This document shows positions 1 to 6,373 of a stretch of DNA of 9,498 nt, one piece after another; within the stretch, counting starts at the first letter, position 1, and every line of letters begins with the position of its first letter. This DNA comes from Hyphomicrobiales bacterium (GTDB lineage: Bacteria > Pseudomonadota > Alphaproteobacteria > Rhizobiales > Aestuariivirgaceae): NCBI GenBank assembly GCA_026996935.1, contig JALWJW010000413.1:1-9498 (forward strand), read 5' to 3'. The position numbers and the translations under genes are program-made. The notes below the pieces were generated by a model, which was not told where the DNA came from, did no database searches, and worked only from the letters and a program-made list of their open reading frames with translations.

Positions 1-26
1 CCTATATCCAGTAGGTTCTCGTCCAT
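1..26 (-). CDS. nuoC: NADH-quinone oxidoreductase subunit C, N-terminal fragment cut by window edge
   Basis: Downstream of nuoB on the minus strand an ATG at 26-24 opens a frame reading M-D-E-N-L-L-D-I before the window ends. It starts 11 nt after the nuoB stop, and the TAAGG formed by that stop gives a plausible ribosome site about 9 nt upstream. A start of the type MDE.. is usual for alphaproteobacterial NuoC, and nuoC is the normal third gene of this operon. NuoC is a peripheral-arm subunit of respiratory complex I. Only eight codons are visible, so the call rests mainly on gene order. Confidence 0.7.
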
Positions 27-37
27 TGTTAAATGCC

Positions 38-601
38 TTAACGTTCAATCGTACCGGTTCGCCGGATTTTCTTTTGTAGCGCCAAAATGCCGTAAACAAG
101 CGCTTCAGCAGTTGGTGGACAGCCCGGCACGTAAATATCAACGGGGACAATACGGTCACAGCCGCGAACCACAGAATAAGAATAATGGTAATAACCGCCG
201 CCATTGGCGCAACTGCCCATTGAAATAACATAGCGCGGCTCTGGCATTTGGTCATAAACCTTGCGCAAAGCCGGAGCCATTTTATTGGTCAATGTACCAG
301 CAACGATCATTACATCAGACTGGCGTGGGCTGGCGCGCGGGGCAAAACCAAAACGCTCCACATCATAACGCGGCATCGCGGCTTGCATCATCTCAACGGC
401 GCAACAGGCCAAACCAAATGTCATCCACATTAACGAGCCTGTTCGGGCCCAGTTCACCAACTCATCGGTTGATGTCACCAGAAAGCCTTTATCGGCCAAC
501 TCGTCATTAATATCGGTAAAAAAAGCCCGCTGATCAGGCAATAGAACTTTAGAACCTGGTGTTTCTGGTAAAACAAGTCCCATTTCTTTAATCCCACTCA
601 T
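38..601 (-). CDS. nuoB: NADH-quinone oxidoreductase subunit B (complex I, cluster N2)
   Basis: NuoB is the complex I subunit that carries the terminal 4Fe-4S cluster N2, which hands electrons to ubiquinone at the junction of the peripheral and membrane arms. The 187-residue product has the expected ligands: the adjacent pair Cys66-Cys67 in GLACCAVEMM, Cys131 in SMGSCANGGG and Cys161 in VPGCPP. The core from about residue 35 to the end (TSTDELVNWARTGSLMWMTF onward) is highly typical of alphaproteobacteria. The gene starts 4 nt after the nuoA stop, so the two are almost certainly co-transcribed and probably translationally coupled. The start is uncertain: ATG at 601 has only a G-rich stretch upstream. 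An in-frame ATG six codons later (Met7, followed by Gly-Leu) is equally plausible and closer to many homologues. Identification is very secure; only the first six residues are in doubt. Confidence 0.97.
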   Translation of the reverse strand: MSGIKEMGLVLPETPGSKVLLPDQRAFFTDINDELADKGFLVTSTDELVNWARTGSLMWMTFGLACCAVEMMQAAMPRYDVERFGFAPRASPRQSDVMIVAGTLTNKMAPALRKVYDQMPEPRYVISMGSCANGGGYYHYSYSVVRGCDRIVPVDIYVPGCPPTAEALVYGILALQKKIRRTGTIER

Positions 602-605
602 CCCA

Positions 606-971
606 TCAATCCCACTCTAGGGCGCCTTTGCGCCATTCGTAAATGAAGCCGATTGTTAAGATACCTAAAAAGATCATCATTGAAACAAACCCGAACACGC
701 CTACCTCTTTAAAGACAACTGCCCAGGGAAACAGGAATGCAACTTCAAGGTCGAAAATAATAAACAGAATTGCAACCAGATAAAATCTGATATCAAACCT
801 CATGCGCGAGTCATCAAAGGCATTAAAGCCACACTCATAAGCAGAGTTTTTTTCCGGATCAGGTTTACGAACGGCAATAATTATCGCCGACGCCATTAAC
901 GCCAATGCGATTACTGCTGCGATCGCTATAAAAATAATAACAGGCAAATAGTCATTGAGCAAACTATGCAC
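606..971 (-). CDS. nuoA: NADH-quinone oxidoreductase subunit A (complex I membrane subunit)
   Basis: NuoA is a small membrane subunit of complex I, near the quinone site where the peripheral arm docks. The 121-residue product matches the usual length and has three hydrophobic segments, at about residues 8-33, 63-86 and 91-110. The conserved loop signature YECGF (45-49) sits inside K-N-S-A-Y-E-C-G-F, and FDLEVAFLFPW (73-83) lies on the second membrane segment with its conserved acidic residues. Translation starts at a GTG (971-969); an AAAGGG about 9 nt upstream supports this start, and a frame extending further upstream would run into the tRNA region. It is the first gene of the nuo operon, 206 nt after tRNA-Asp, and nuoB follows after 4 nt. 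Confidence 0.96.
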   Translation of the reverse strand: MHSLLNDYLPVIIFIAIAAVIALALMASAIIIAVRKPDPEKNSAYECGFNAFDDSRMRFDIRFYLVAILFIIFDLEVAFLFPWAVVFKEVGVFGFVSMMIFLGILTIGFIYEWRKGALEWD

Positions 972-1072
972 GGTTCCAGCCCTTTCGAGATGAATGGCTA
1001 ATTGAGGGGGGCCATTCTAATCTTATTTGTTGGCCATGTGGTAGCGCAACGCCAATGCAGGTGCAAGTATAA

Positions 1073-1089
1073 AGGTCAAATTGTGACCT
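1073..1089. promoter_or_regulatory. palindrome upstream of nuoA, candidate operator
   Basis: A perfect inverted repeat AGGTCA-N5-TGACCT lies about 100 nt upstream of the nuoA start. On the minus strand it is followed within one base by TATACT (1071-1066), a good -10 hexamer. No good -35 hexamer sits at the right distance, so a repressor or activator site at the nuo promoter is a reasonable inference. The protein that binds it cannot be named. The palindrome and the TATACT are seen directly; the regulatory role is inferred. Confidence 0.35.
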
Positions 1090-1177
1090 GTTTTTTTGTG
1101 AATTTTTTGGGGATTTCAGGATATTTGTTCGCAAATATTCACATACGAAAATGCGTATATATTTAACCACTGAAAAG

Positions 1178-1254
1178 TGGCGGGAGTGACGGGACTCGAA
1201 CCCGCGACCTCCGGCGTGACAGGCCGGCACTCTAACCAACTGAGCTACACCCCC
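1178..1254 (-). tRNA. tRNA-Asp (anticodon GUC)
   Basis: A 77-nt cloverleaf including an encoded CCA. The acceptor stem is GGGGGUG paired with CACUCCC (one G-U pair), with discriminator G. The D arm has the usual GCUC-AGUUGGUUA-GAGU form. The anticodon stem CCGGC/GCCGG encloses the loop CUGUCAC, giving anticodon GUC. The T loop is UUCGAGU. It lies between the mechanosensitive channel gene and nuoA. A tRNA-Asp directly before nuoA is a recurring arrangement in alphaproteobacteria. The bases just after the gene form a short hairpin (1167-1180, CCACT/AGTGG) that takes in the encoded CCA; it has no U-run and is not a clear terminator. Confidence 0.97.
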
Positions 1255-1360
1255 TCGCTACTCATTGCTTGTCGGTGTCAAATCAACAAACCAGCAAACG
1301 AAGTGGGCCGTAATTAGGCCAGCACGCCGCCCATGTCAAGCAAGCAAAGCGACCTTTTTA

Positions 1361-2686
1361 CTATTTTTTTATTTTCGGCTTTTTATTGATGTTTAATTTG
1401 GGGCTGCCAGAGACAATATGCACATCGCGCTGAGGGAAAGGAATCGTAATATTGTTGTCTTTAAGGGCATCCCAAACCAAAAATAAAACGTCTGATGAAA
1501 ACTTGTTTTTTCCATCATCAAGGCCAGAAACCCAAAATTCCACCGCAAAATCCACGCCACTATCGCCAAAACCTCGCAATTCGCAATCAACGGGCTCAGG
1601 GTCTTGCAAAACTCTGGGGTGCGAAGCCACCGCTTTTTCAATGATCGGTGGGATGGCATGCAGGTCTGTATCATAAGAAACCGAGAACTCGACCTCATAA
1701 CGTTGGCGCGGATCATCGCGCGTCCAGTTGGTGAATTGAGAAGTGATAAATTTTTCGTTCGGCACGGTAATTTCTTTGCCATCAAAGGTCTCCAAAGTTG
1801 AAGATCGCATATTTAGCGTTTTAAGAATCCCTGCTTTGCCATTTTCAAGCTCAATATAATCACCAACACCAAGCGAGCGTTCGAGCAATAAGATGATTCC
1901 TGAAATGAAGTTTGAAGCGATCTGTTGCAGGCCAAAGCCCAAACCAACGCCCAACGCGCCGCCAAATACGGTTAAGGCGGCCAGATCAAGCCCCATTACC
2001 TGCAAGAGCAATATGAAGATGACGAAAAATAGAACAATTTCGAAAAGTTTAGCGAATAACTCGCGTGTTGGCACATCAAGTGATTCTTGCTTGCGGATGA
2101 CTTTTTGGCCGGCGGTGTTCGAAATTCGTCCCAACCAAAAGAAAAATGCACCTGCAATCGCTGCTTTAAACAGCATAAATAATGAAATACGGATGTTACC
2201 AACAGAAAGTGCGGCAGAATCCATAAAACCTATGGTTTCATCAAGCCAACCAAAAACTTTCAGTGTCGCAATTGGAATACCGACCCAAATCGCAGCTTTG
2301 TTTACTAAAGGGTGGGCAACAAACTGGTTGATAGCGGCATATAAAACACCAATAACGCTCACACTTTGGGCAAGGCGGACCAGCCATGCCGTACCAACAG
2401 CCATCGTAACGATCTCAATACCTATGGCCAGCGCCACAACGGTTAAAAGTGGCTGCACCAGGCCTTTTGAGGCAAATACCCACTGTCTGGGCTTTAATAA
2501 TGGACCATCGGCCGGTTCTGTTGCAAAAAGACCAACTTTTTTAAGAATCAAGCGACCCAATGTGCGTGCCACCAGCCAGGCAATGACAATAGCCGCGACT
2601 TGAGCATAAAACTGGGGGCTGAGTGCCCACTCCAACAGCTTGTCAATGATGACCAAGCCCTGAGCTTTAAGTTGTTCCAAATTCAC
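1361..2686 (-). CDS. MscS-family small-conductance mechanosensitive channel
   Basis: An inner-membrane channel of the MscS superfamily, which opens under membrane tension and releases solutes during hypo-osmotic shock. The 441-residue product has several hydrophobic stretches, at roughly residues 27-47, 73-98, 101-120, 163-186 and 213-232. The pore helix region follows at about 236-270, carrying the Gly/Ala-rich sequence GGALGVGLGFGLQQIASNF (242-260). Next comes the conserved beta domain with GVGDYIEL (273-280), a strand ending in TVPNEKF (307-313) and NWTRDD (320-325). The C-terminal alpha/beta vestibule domain occupies about 330-425, and a short Lys-rich tail ends the protein. It has more membrane helices than the three-helix E. 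coli MscS but is much smaller than MscK, so it belongs to an intermediate-size group. GTG at 2686 is preceded by GGGGAGG at good spacing, which supports this start. It stands alone between tRNA-Val and tRNA-Asp. I saw no clear intrinsic terminator after it. Confidence 0.9.
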   Translation of the reverse strand: MNLEQLKAQGLVIIDKLLEWALSPQFYAQVAAIVIAWLVARTLGRLILKKVGLFATEPADGPLLKPRQWVFASKGLVQPLLTVVALAIGIEIVTMAVGTAWLVRLAQSVSVIGVLYAAINQFVAHPLVNKAAIWVGIPIATLKVFGWLDETIGFMDSAALSVGNIRISLFMLFKAAIAGAFFFWLGRISNTAGQKVIRKQESLDVPTRELFAKLFEIVLFFVIFILLLQVMGLDLAALTVFGGALGVGLGFGLQQIASNFISGIILLLERSLGVGDYIELENGKAGILKTLNMRSSTLETFDGKEITVPNEKFITSQFTNWTRDDPRQRYEVEFSVSYDTDLHAIPPIIEKAVASHPRVLQDPEPVDCELRGFGDSGVDFAVEFWVSGLDDGKNKFSSDVLFLVWDALKDNNITIPFPQRDVHIVSGSPKLNINKKPKIKK

Positions 2687-2836
2687 GTCTGCCTCCCCTG
2701 TTGTAAACGACCAGAATAAAACCTGATGTCACGCATTACAATTTAAAACTGTGGGAGAGATTTAAAACTATTGTGAGGTGAATGGCGAATTATTTTTGGA
2801 GCTTAGGGGCGTTATTCGACGTTAGGAATGAAAGTC

Positions 2837-2906
2837 AATCTTTCACTATGTGAAAGGTTTGATGGTGGGGTGTGGCCAAGTACCACGAACATTACACTCT
2901 CGGTGT
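2837..2906 (-). pseudogene. decayed partial copy of the tRNA-Val 3' half plus terminator
   Basis: Reading the minus strand, the ten bases ACACCGAGAG from the anticodon arm of tRNA-Val recur here (2906-2897). A diverged stretch of 27 nt (25 nt in the intact gene) follows. The copy then rejoins the intact sequence at CCCACCA and continues through the hairpin that follows the tRNA. A 30-nt block is identical in both copies, and the hairpin tail is similar beyond it (TTGA.TTT.ATTCC). The missing 5' half and the lack of a matching acceptor strand rule out a working tRNA. Partial duplication of a tRNA 3' end is what site-specific integration leaves behind, but a simple local duplication would look the same. 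Confidence 0.6.
2840..2869. repeat. 30-bp direct repeat, copy B
   Basis: Identical over 30 bp to 2954-2983, with an offset of 114 bp. It includes the CCACCA end of the tRNA-Val-like sequence and most of the palindrome CTTTCAC-TAT-GTGAAAG. Confidence 0.9.
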
Positions 2907-2920
2907 TTCGGGGAAACACC
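2902..2920. repeat. perfect 8-bp inverted repeat between the two tRNA-Val copies
   Basis: GGTGTTTC-GGG-GAAACACC is a perfect stem with a 3-nt loop. It sits at the point where the decayed tRNA-Val copy begins, so one arm overlaps the ACACCG of the copied anticodon arm. It has no U-run on either strand and is not a terminator. It may have arisen from the rearrangement that made the duplication. Confidence 0.6.
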
Positions 2921-2940
2921 TGCCGCTACTTATTGTTGGG

Positions 2941-2973
2941 AATAAAATTCAACCTTTCACTATGTGAAAGGTT
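2941..2973 (-). terminator. intrinsic terminator of tRNA-Val
   Basis: Just after the encoded CCA, the minus strand has a perfect 10-bp stem AACCTTTCAC/GTGAAAGGTT (2951-2960 with 2964-2973) and a 3-nt loop, followed by GAATTTTATT. The stem is AT-rich and the U-run is interrupted, so this is a moderate terminator. Its position directly behind the tRNA supports the call. Confidence 0.6.
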
Positions 2974-2983
2974 TGATGGTGGG
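2954..2983. repeat. 30-bp direct repeat, copy A
   Basis: The partner of 2840-2869. This copy spans the end of the intact tRNA-Val gene (acceptor strand and CCA) and its terminator hairpin. Confidence 0.9.
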
Positions 2984-3052
2984 CGGTAACGGGTTCGAAC
3001 CGCTGACCCTCTCGGTGTAAACGAGATGCTCTACCAACTGAGCTAACCGCCC
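2977..3052 (-). tRNA. tRNA-Val (anticodon UAC)
   Basis: A 76-nt cloverleaf with encoded CCA. The acceptor stem GGGCGGU pairs with ACCGCCC, with discriminator A. The D arm is GCUC-AGUUGGUA-GAGC. The anticodon stem UCUCG/CGAGA encloses UUUACAC, giving anticodon UAC. The T stem AGCGG/CCGUU has one G-U pair and the T loop is UUCGAAC. It lies downstream of the HU gene and its terminator, so it needs its own promoter; I could not pick one with confidence. Confidence 0.97.
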
Positions 3053-3130
3053 GCTGCATGTTGTTTTATGACAGCGCGCTTTGAATAGCCTCTTGTTTGC
3101 CGATGAGCAAGAAAAAAAACGTCTAAAAAC

Positions 3131-3164
3131 AAAAAAACCGCACAATGTTTAAAACATCGTGCGG
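3131..3164 (-). terminator. intrinsic terminator of the HU gene
   Basis: On the minus strand, CCGCACGATG pairs with CATTGTGCGG in a 10-bp stem with one G-U pair and a TTTTAAA loop. A run of seven T (3137-3131) follows at once. It begins 35 nt after the HU stop. The GC-rich stem and U-run make this a textbook rho-independent terminator, which separates HU from tRNA-Val. Confidence 0.93.
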
Positions 3165-3198
3165 CCAGTTCGTGTTTTGTGATTTTAAAAAGACGAAA

Positions 3199-3474
3199 TT
3201 AAACGTTCACTGCGTCTTTAAACGCTTTACCTGCTTTAAATTTAGCATTTTTAGATGCTTTGATCTCAATAGCTTTACCTGTGCGTGGGTCACGACCTGT
3301 TGTTGCTTTGCGAGCAGATACTGAAAAAGTACCAAAACCAACAAGGCGAACATCGCCACCACTGGCCAATTCAGCCATGATTGCATTTAGTGTGGCTTCG
3401 AGTGCTTCACCAGCGTCACCTTTTGTCAGGCCAGATTCTTCTGCCACTTTTGCAATTAATTCGTTTTTATTCAT
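3199..3474 (-). CDS. hup: HU-family nucleoid DNA-binding protein
   Basis: HU is a small basic dimer that bends and compacts DNA and assists replication, recombination and transcription. The 91-residue product has the usual length and layout. The N-terminal helical dimerisation body (MNKNELIAKVAEESGLTKGD..) spans about 1-42. The GFGTF turn is at 46-50, the beta-arm begins with SVSARKATTGRDPRTG (51-66), and the C-terminal strand and helix end in KAFKDAVNV. The arm tip reads Arg61-Asp62-Pro63 where the most common form is Arg-Asn-Pro; the intercalating Pro is kept. The start is supported by AAAGGA about 10 nt upstream of ATG 3474. Its place directly after lon is a common alphaproteobacterial arrangement. 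HU rather than IHF is favoured by length and context. Confidence 0.95.
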   Translation of the reverse strand: MNKNELIAKVAEESGLTKGDAGEALEATLNAIMAELASGGDVRLVGFGTFSVSARKATTGRDPRTGKAIEIKASKNAKFKAGKAFKDAVNV

Positions 3475-3763
3475 TTTAAGTCTATCCTTTTATAAGAAAC
3501 TACGGAGAACCTCCCTTCGGCCCCCTGCAGGCAACTTTACCGCCTGCCGCGAAACTCGCGGATTTTGGCCATTTGGCGCAAGAGAAAATATGTTTTTTTT
3601 GCTTTAATGAGCCTTTTCAATGGCTTACTAAAAGACAACTTTCCCTCTATTTCTTAAACCTTCGCGCATTAACCATATTTTCTGACTTTGATTCGACCAA
3701 GCCTTTGATTCGAGTGTAATTTTCAGCTCATTTACAGCCTTAAAACGGTTCCATTCTTTTACA
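3475..3763. other. lon-HU intergenic region with HU promoter/leader
   Basis: This stretch carries no convincing gene on either strand. Next to HU it holds a GC-rich segment with two hairpins (listed separately), then AT-rich sequence. At 3686-3696 and 3703-3713 the 11-mer CTTTGATTCGA occurs twice in direct orientation, 17 bp apart. The HU promoter must lie here, but no pair of hexamers stands out. Confidence 0.5.
3527..3561 (-). promoter_or_regulatory. two adjacent GC-rich hairpins in the likely HU mRNA leader
   Basis: GCAGGC (3527-3532) pairs with GCCTGC (3542-3547) around a 9-nt loop. CCGCGA (3547-3552) pairs with TCGCGG (3556-3561) around a 3-nt loop. They share one base, so both cannot be fully formed together. 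They lie 53-87 nt upstream of the HU start in otherwise AT-rich sequence, and a purine run GGGAGG lies between them and the gene. A structured leader controlling HU, or a binding site at its promoter, is possible but unproven. Confidence 0.3.
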
Positions 3764-3798
3764 ACACAAAAAAGCCGCTAACTTATCATTAGCGGCTT
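3764..3798 (-). terminator. intrinsic terminator of lon
   Basis: The minus strand has a perfect 10-bp stem AAGCCGCTAA/TTAGCGGCTT (arms 3789-3798 and 3772-3781) with a 7-nt loop. The run TTTTTTGTG follows. It starts 46 nt after the lon stop and ends transcription before the HU promoter region. Confidence 0.93.
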
Positions 3799-3844
3799 CA
3801 TATTGTAAAATCTATATTTACAAACCATCGTCAGGGTGATGGCA

Positions 3845-6292
3845 TCAATGGGCTGTAATGGCTTCTGATTTGGCTTCTTCAGCGCGGGCTCTTGCAGCGG
3901 CTGCTTCTGCTTCCTCATCCCATTCGATAGCTTTAGGCATTTCCAAAAGAACATGAGGAAGCACATCATCAAGGTGGGCAACGGGTATAATTTCCAGACC
4001 CTCTTTGACATTATCAGGGATTTCAGCCAGATCTTTGACGTTTTCTTCCGGGATCAGCACTTTTTTAATACCTTCACGCAAAGCGGCTAAAAGTTTTTCC
4101 TTCAACCCGCCAATTGGCAGCACCCTGCCCCGCAAAGTAATCTCGCCTGTCATGGCAACATCTTTGGAGACTTTAATTCCGGTCATAACTGAAACGATAG
4201 TCGTTGCCATCGCGATACCGGCTGAAGGTCCATCCTTGGGCGTTGCCCCTTCTGGCACGTGGACGTGAATGTCTTTGGTGTCAAACATTGGTGGCTTGAT
4301 GCCAAAACTGGCCGCGCGTGAACGGACATAAGAATTCGCCGCTGAAATCGACTCTTTCATCACATCTTTCAAGTTACCCGTCACCGTCATTTTGCCTTTG
4401 CCCGGCATCATCACTGCTTCAATGGTCAACAACTCGCCGCCTGTTTGTGTCCAGGCCAAACCTGTGACACAGCCAACAAGATCCTCGCGGCTTGCTTCAC
4501 CGTGACGGAATTTTGGCACACCGAGATAATCCTCAAGCACTTTTTCAGTAATGCGAACAGATTTCTTTTTCGAGGTCAGCAGTTCTTTTACCGTTTTGCG
4601 GGCCAATTTAGACAGTTCACGTTCAAGTCCGCGTACACCAGCTTCACGGGTGTAACGGCGGATGACATCAAGAATAATCTCATCTTTAATCTGCATTTCT
4701 TTTGCTTCAAGACCATGGTTTTTCATGGCTTTTGACAATAAGTGACGTTTGGCGATTTCCAGCTTTTCATCTTCGGTATAACCGGCAATTCGAATAATCT
4801 CCATGCGATCAAGCAGTGGGCCTGGAATATTCATTGAGTTGGACGTTGTGATAAACATCACGTTGGACAAGTCATACTCCACTTCCAGGTAGTGATCCAT
4901 AAAGGTGCTATTTTGCTCGGGATCAAGAACCTCAAGCAATGCAGAAGAGGGATCACCACGGAAATCCATACCCATTTTGTCAATTTCATCAAGCAGGAAT
5001 AACGGATTGTTTTTCTTAGCCTTCTTCATTGATTGAATGACTTTACCTGGCATTGAGCCGATGTAAGTGCGACGGTGACCACGGATTTCGCTTTCATCAC
5101 GCACCCCACCTAAAGACATACGGGCAAATTCACGACCAGTGGCTTTGGCAATTGATTTGCCAAGTGAGGTTTTACCAACACCAGGAGGTCCTACAAGACA
5201 AAGAATAGGCCCGCGAATTTTATTAACCCGTTGTTGTACGGCTAAATATTCGATGATGCGTTCTTTGACCTTTTCCAAGCCATAGTGATCGGCATCCAAA
5301 ATACCCTGGGCGTAATCAAGATCTTTTTTGACCTTGGATTTTTTACCCCATGGCACACTCAGCAACCAGTCAAGATAATTACGTACAACGGTGGCCTCTG
5401 CTGACATCGGACTCATCTGACGCAGCTTTTTCAACTCGTTTTCAGCTTTTTCACGCGCTTCCTTGGTGAATTTCGTTTTGTCGATTTTGGCTTGCAGTTC
5501 GCCAAGTTCATCGGTTTCTTCACCATCGCCAAGTTCTTTTTGAATGGCCTTCATTTGCTCATTCAAATAATACTCGCGCTGGGTTTTTTCCATTTGGCGT
5601 TTAACGCGCGAACGGATTTTCTTTTCAACCTGCAGAACAGAAATTTCACCTTCCATCAACGCATAGATTTTCTCCAGGCGTGCTGTTACAGATGGCGCCT
5701 CCAAAAGCTCCTGTTTATCAATAATCTTAACCGCAAGGTGCGCAGAAATTGTATCGGCAAGTTTGCCTGCGTCTTCAATTTTAGACACACTTGTAACGGT
5801 TTCTGCTGGAATTTTTTTATTGAGCTTCACATAGCTTTCAAAATTGGCCGAAACCGTGCGCGCCAAAGCTTCTGTCTCATCTGGATCGGTTTCAACATCT
5901 TCAAGCACTTCAATTTCGGCTTCAAAATACTCTTCACGGTCTGTAAAAGTGGTGACTTTTGCGCGCTCAGAGCCTTCTACTAAAACCTTTACTGTTCCAT
6001 CAGGCAACTTCAACAACTGCATTACAGTCGCAATTGTGCCAATTGAATAGATTGATTCTGTGGTTGGATCATCGTCATTTGCATCACGCTGGGCGGCGAG
6101 CAAAATTTGTTTGTCACCCTGCATCACTTCTTCAAGCGCTGCGATTGACTTTTCACGGCCGACGAACAAAGGAACGATCATGTGTGGAAAAACAACAATA
6201 TCGCGCAAAGGTAATACCGGAAGCGTCTGATTACCCGTATTGTCGTTAGTTTCAGCGGTTTCTTCAATTTCTGTTGAGGTTTTATCGCTCAT
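3845..6292 (-). CDS. lon: ATP-dependent Lon protease
   Basis: Lon is a cytoplasmic hexameric AAA+ serine protease that unfolds and degrades damaged and short-lived regulatory proteins. The 815-residue product is full length. The N-terminal substrate-binding domain starts near TLPVLPLRDIVVFP (23-36) and runs to about 220. A coiled-coil linker follows (about 220-300, with YYLNEQMKAIQKELG at 241-255). The AAA+ module has Walker A GPPGVGKT (368-375), Walker B FLLDEID (432-438) and a likely arginine finger, Arg496 in LLDRMEII. The protease domain has catalytic Ser690 in PKDGPSAG and Lys733 in GGLKEKLL, spaced 43 apart as in E. coli Lon. A Glu/Ala-rich tail (about 791-815) extends the C terminus. 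AAAGGA 8 nt before ATG 6292 supports the start. It is apparently monocistronic, with its own terminator and with HU downstream. Confidence 0.98.
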   Translation of the reverse strand: MSDKTSTEIEETAETNDNTGNQTLPVLPLRDIVVFPHMIVPLFVGREKSIAALEEVMQGDKQILLAAQRDANDDDPTTESIYSIGTIATVMQLLKLPDGTVKVLVEGSERAKVTTFTDREEYFEAEIEVLEDVETDPDETEALARTVSANFESYVKLNKKIPAETVTSVSKIEDAGKLADTISAHLAVKIIDKQELLEAPSVTARLEKIYALMEGEISVLQVEKKIRSRVKRQMEKTQREYYLNEQMKAIQKELGDGEETDELGELQAKIDKTKFTKEAREKAENELKKLRQMSPMSAEATVVRNYLDWLLSVPWGKKSKVKKDLDYAQGILDADHYGLEKVKERIIEYLAVQQRVNKIRGPILCLVGPPGVGKTSLGKSIAKATGREFARMSLGGVRDESEIRGHRRTYIGSMPGKVIQSMKKAKKNNPLFLLDEIDKMGMDFRGDPSSALLEVLDPEQNSTFMDHYLEVEYDLSNVMFITTSNSMNIPGPLLDRMEIIRIAGYTEDEKLEIAKRHLLSKAMKNHGLEAKEMQIKDEIILDVIRRYTREAGVRGLERELSKLARKTVKELLTSKKKSVRITEKVLEDYLGVPKFRHGEASREDLVGCVTGLAWTQTGGELLTIEAVMMPGKGKMTVTGNLKDVMKESISAANSYVRSRAASFGIKPPMFDTKDIHVHVPEGATPKDGPSAGIAMATTIVSVMTGIKVSKDVAMTGEITLRGRVLPIGGLKEKLLAALREGIKKVLIPEENVKDLAEIPDNVKEGLEIIPVAHLDDVLPHVLLEMPKAIEWDEEAEAAAARARAEEAKSEAITAH

Positions 6293-6330
6293 TTTTTAAT
6301 CCTTTAATCTGTCTGTCAAATGGCGACCAG

Positions 6331-6360
6331 ATAGTAGCGTGTTCAATTTTGGTCGCTCAA
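6331..6360 (-). promoter_or_regulatory. candidate lon promoter
   Basis: On the minus strand TTGAGC (6360-6355) and TACTAT (6336-6331) are separated by 18 nt and lie about 40 nt upstream of the lon start. They match the housekeeping consensus only moderately. The arms GCGACCA (6323-6329) and TGGTCGC (6350-6356) form a 7-bp inverted repeat that brackets the -10. No heat-shock (RpoH-type) promoter was recognised, although lon is often heat-inducible. Confidence 0.3.
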
Positions 6361-6373
6361 TCAACTTCCCATT

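Noticed and set aside
964..1239. 91-codon minus-strand frame starting inside tRNA-Asp
   Set aside because: Its first residues are the translation of the tRNA gene itself (R-V-P-A-C-H-A-G-G-R-G-F-E-S-R type), and the rest is the AT-rich nuo upstream region, with no ribosome site.
1306..1321. GGCC-N7-GGCC hairpin after the mscS stop
   Set aside because: Only four pairs and no U-run, so it was not called a terminator.
1893..2603. long plus-strand frame opposite the mechanosensitive channel gene
   Set aside because: It lies wholly antisense to a gene with clear MscS motifs, has no domain of its own, and its length follows from the codon bias of the real gene.
2863..2938. possible second complete tRNA downstream of tRNA-Val
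   Set aside because: There is a CCACCA-like end but no complementary acceptor strand 70-76 nt upstream, no D arm and no normal T loop.
2960..3145. 61-codon minus-strand frame through tRNA-Val
   Set aside because: Its core reads G-R-L-A-Q-L-V-E-H, the well-known false translation of a tRNA gene; it also crosses the HU terminator.
3260..3607. plus-strand frame opposite HU running into its leader
   Set aside because: Antisense to an unmistakable HU gene and ends in low-complexity sequence.
5492..5983. 163-codon plus-strand frame opposite lon
   Set aside because: Antisense shadow of the Lon N-terminal region, rich in Phe/Cys/Asn, with no ribosome site or recognisable fold.
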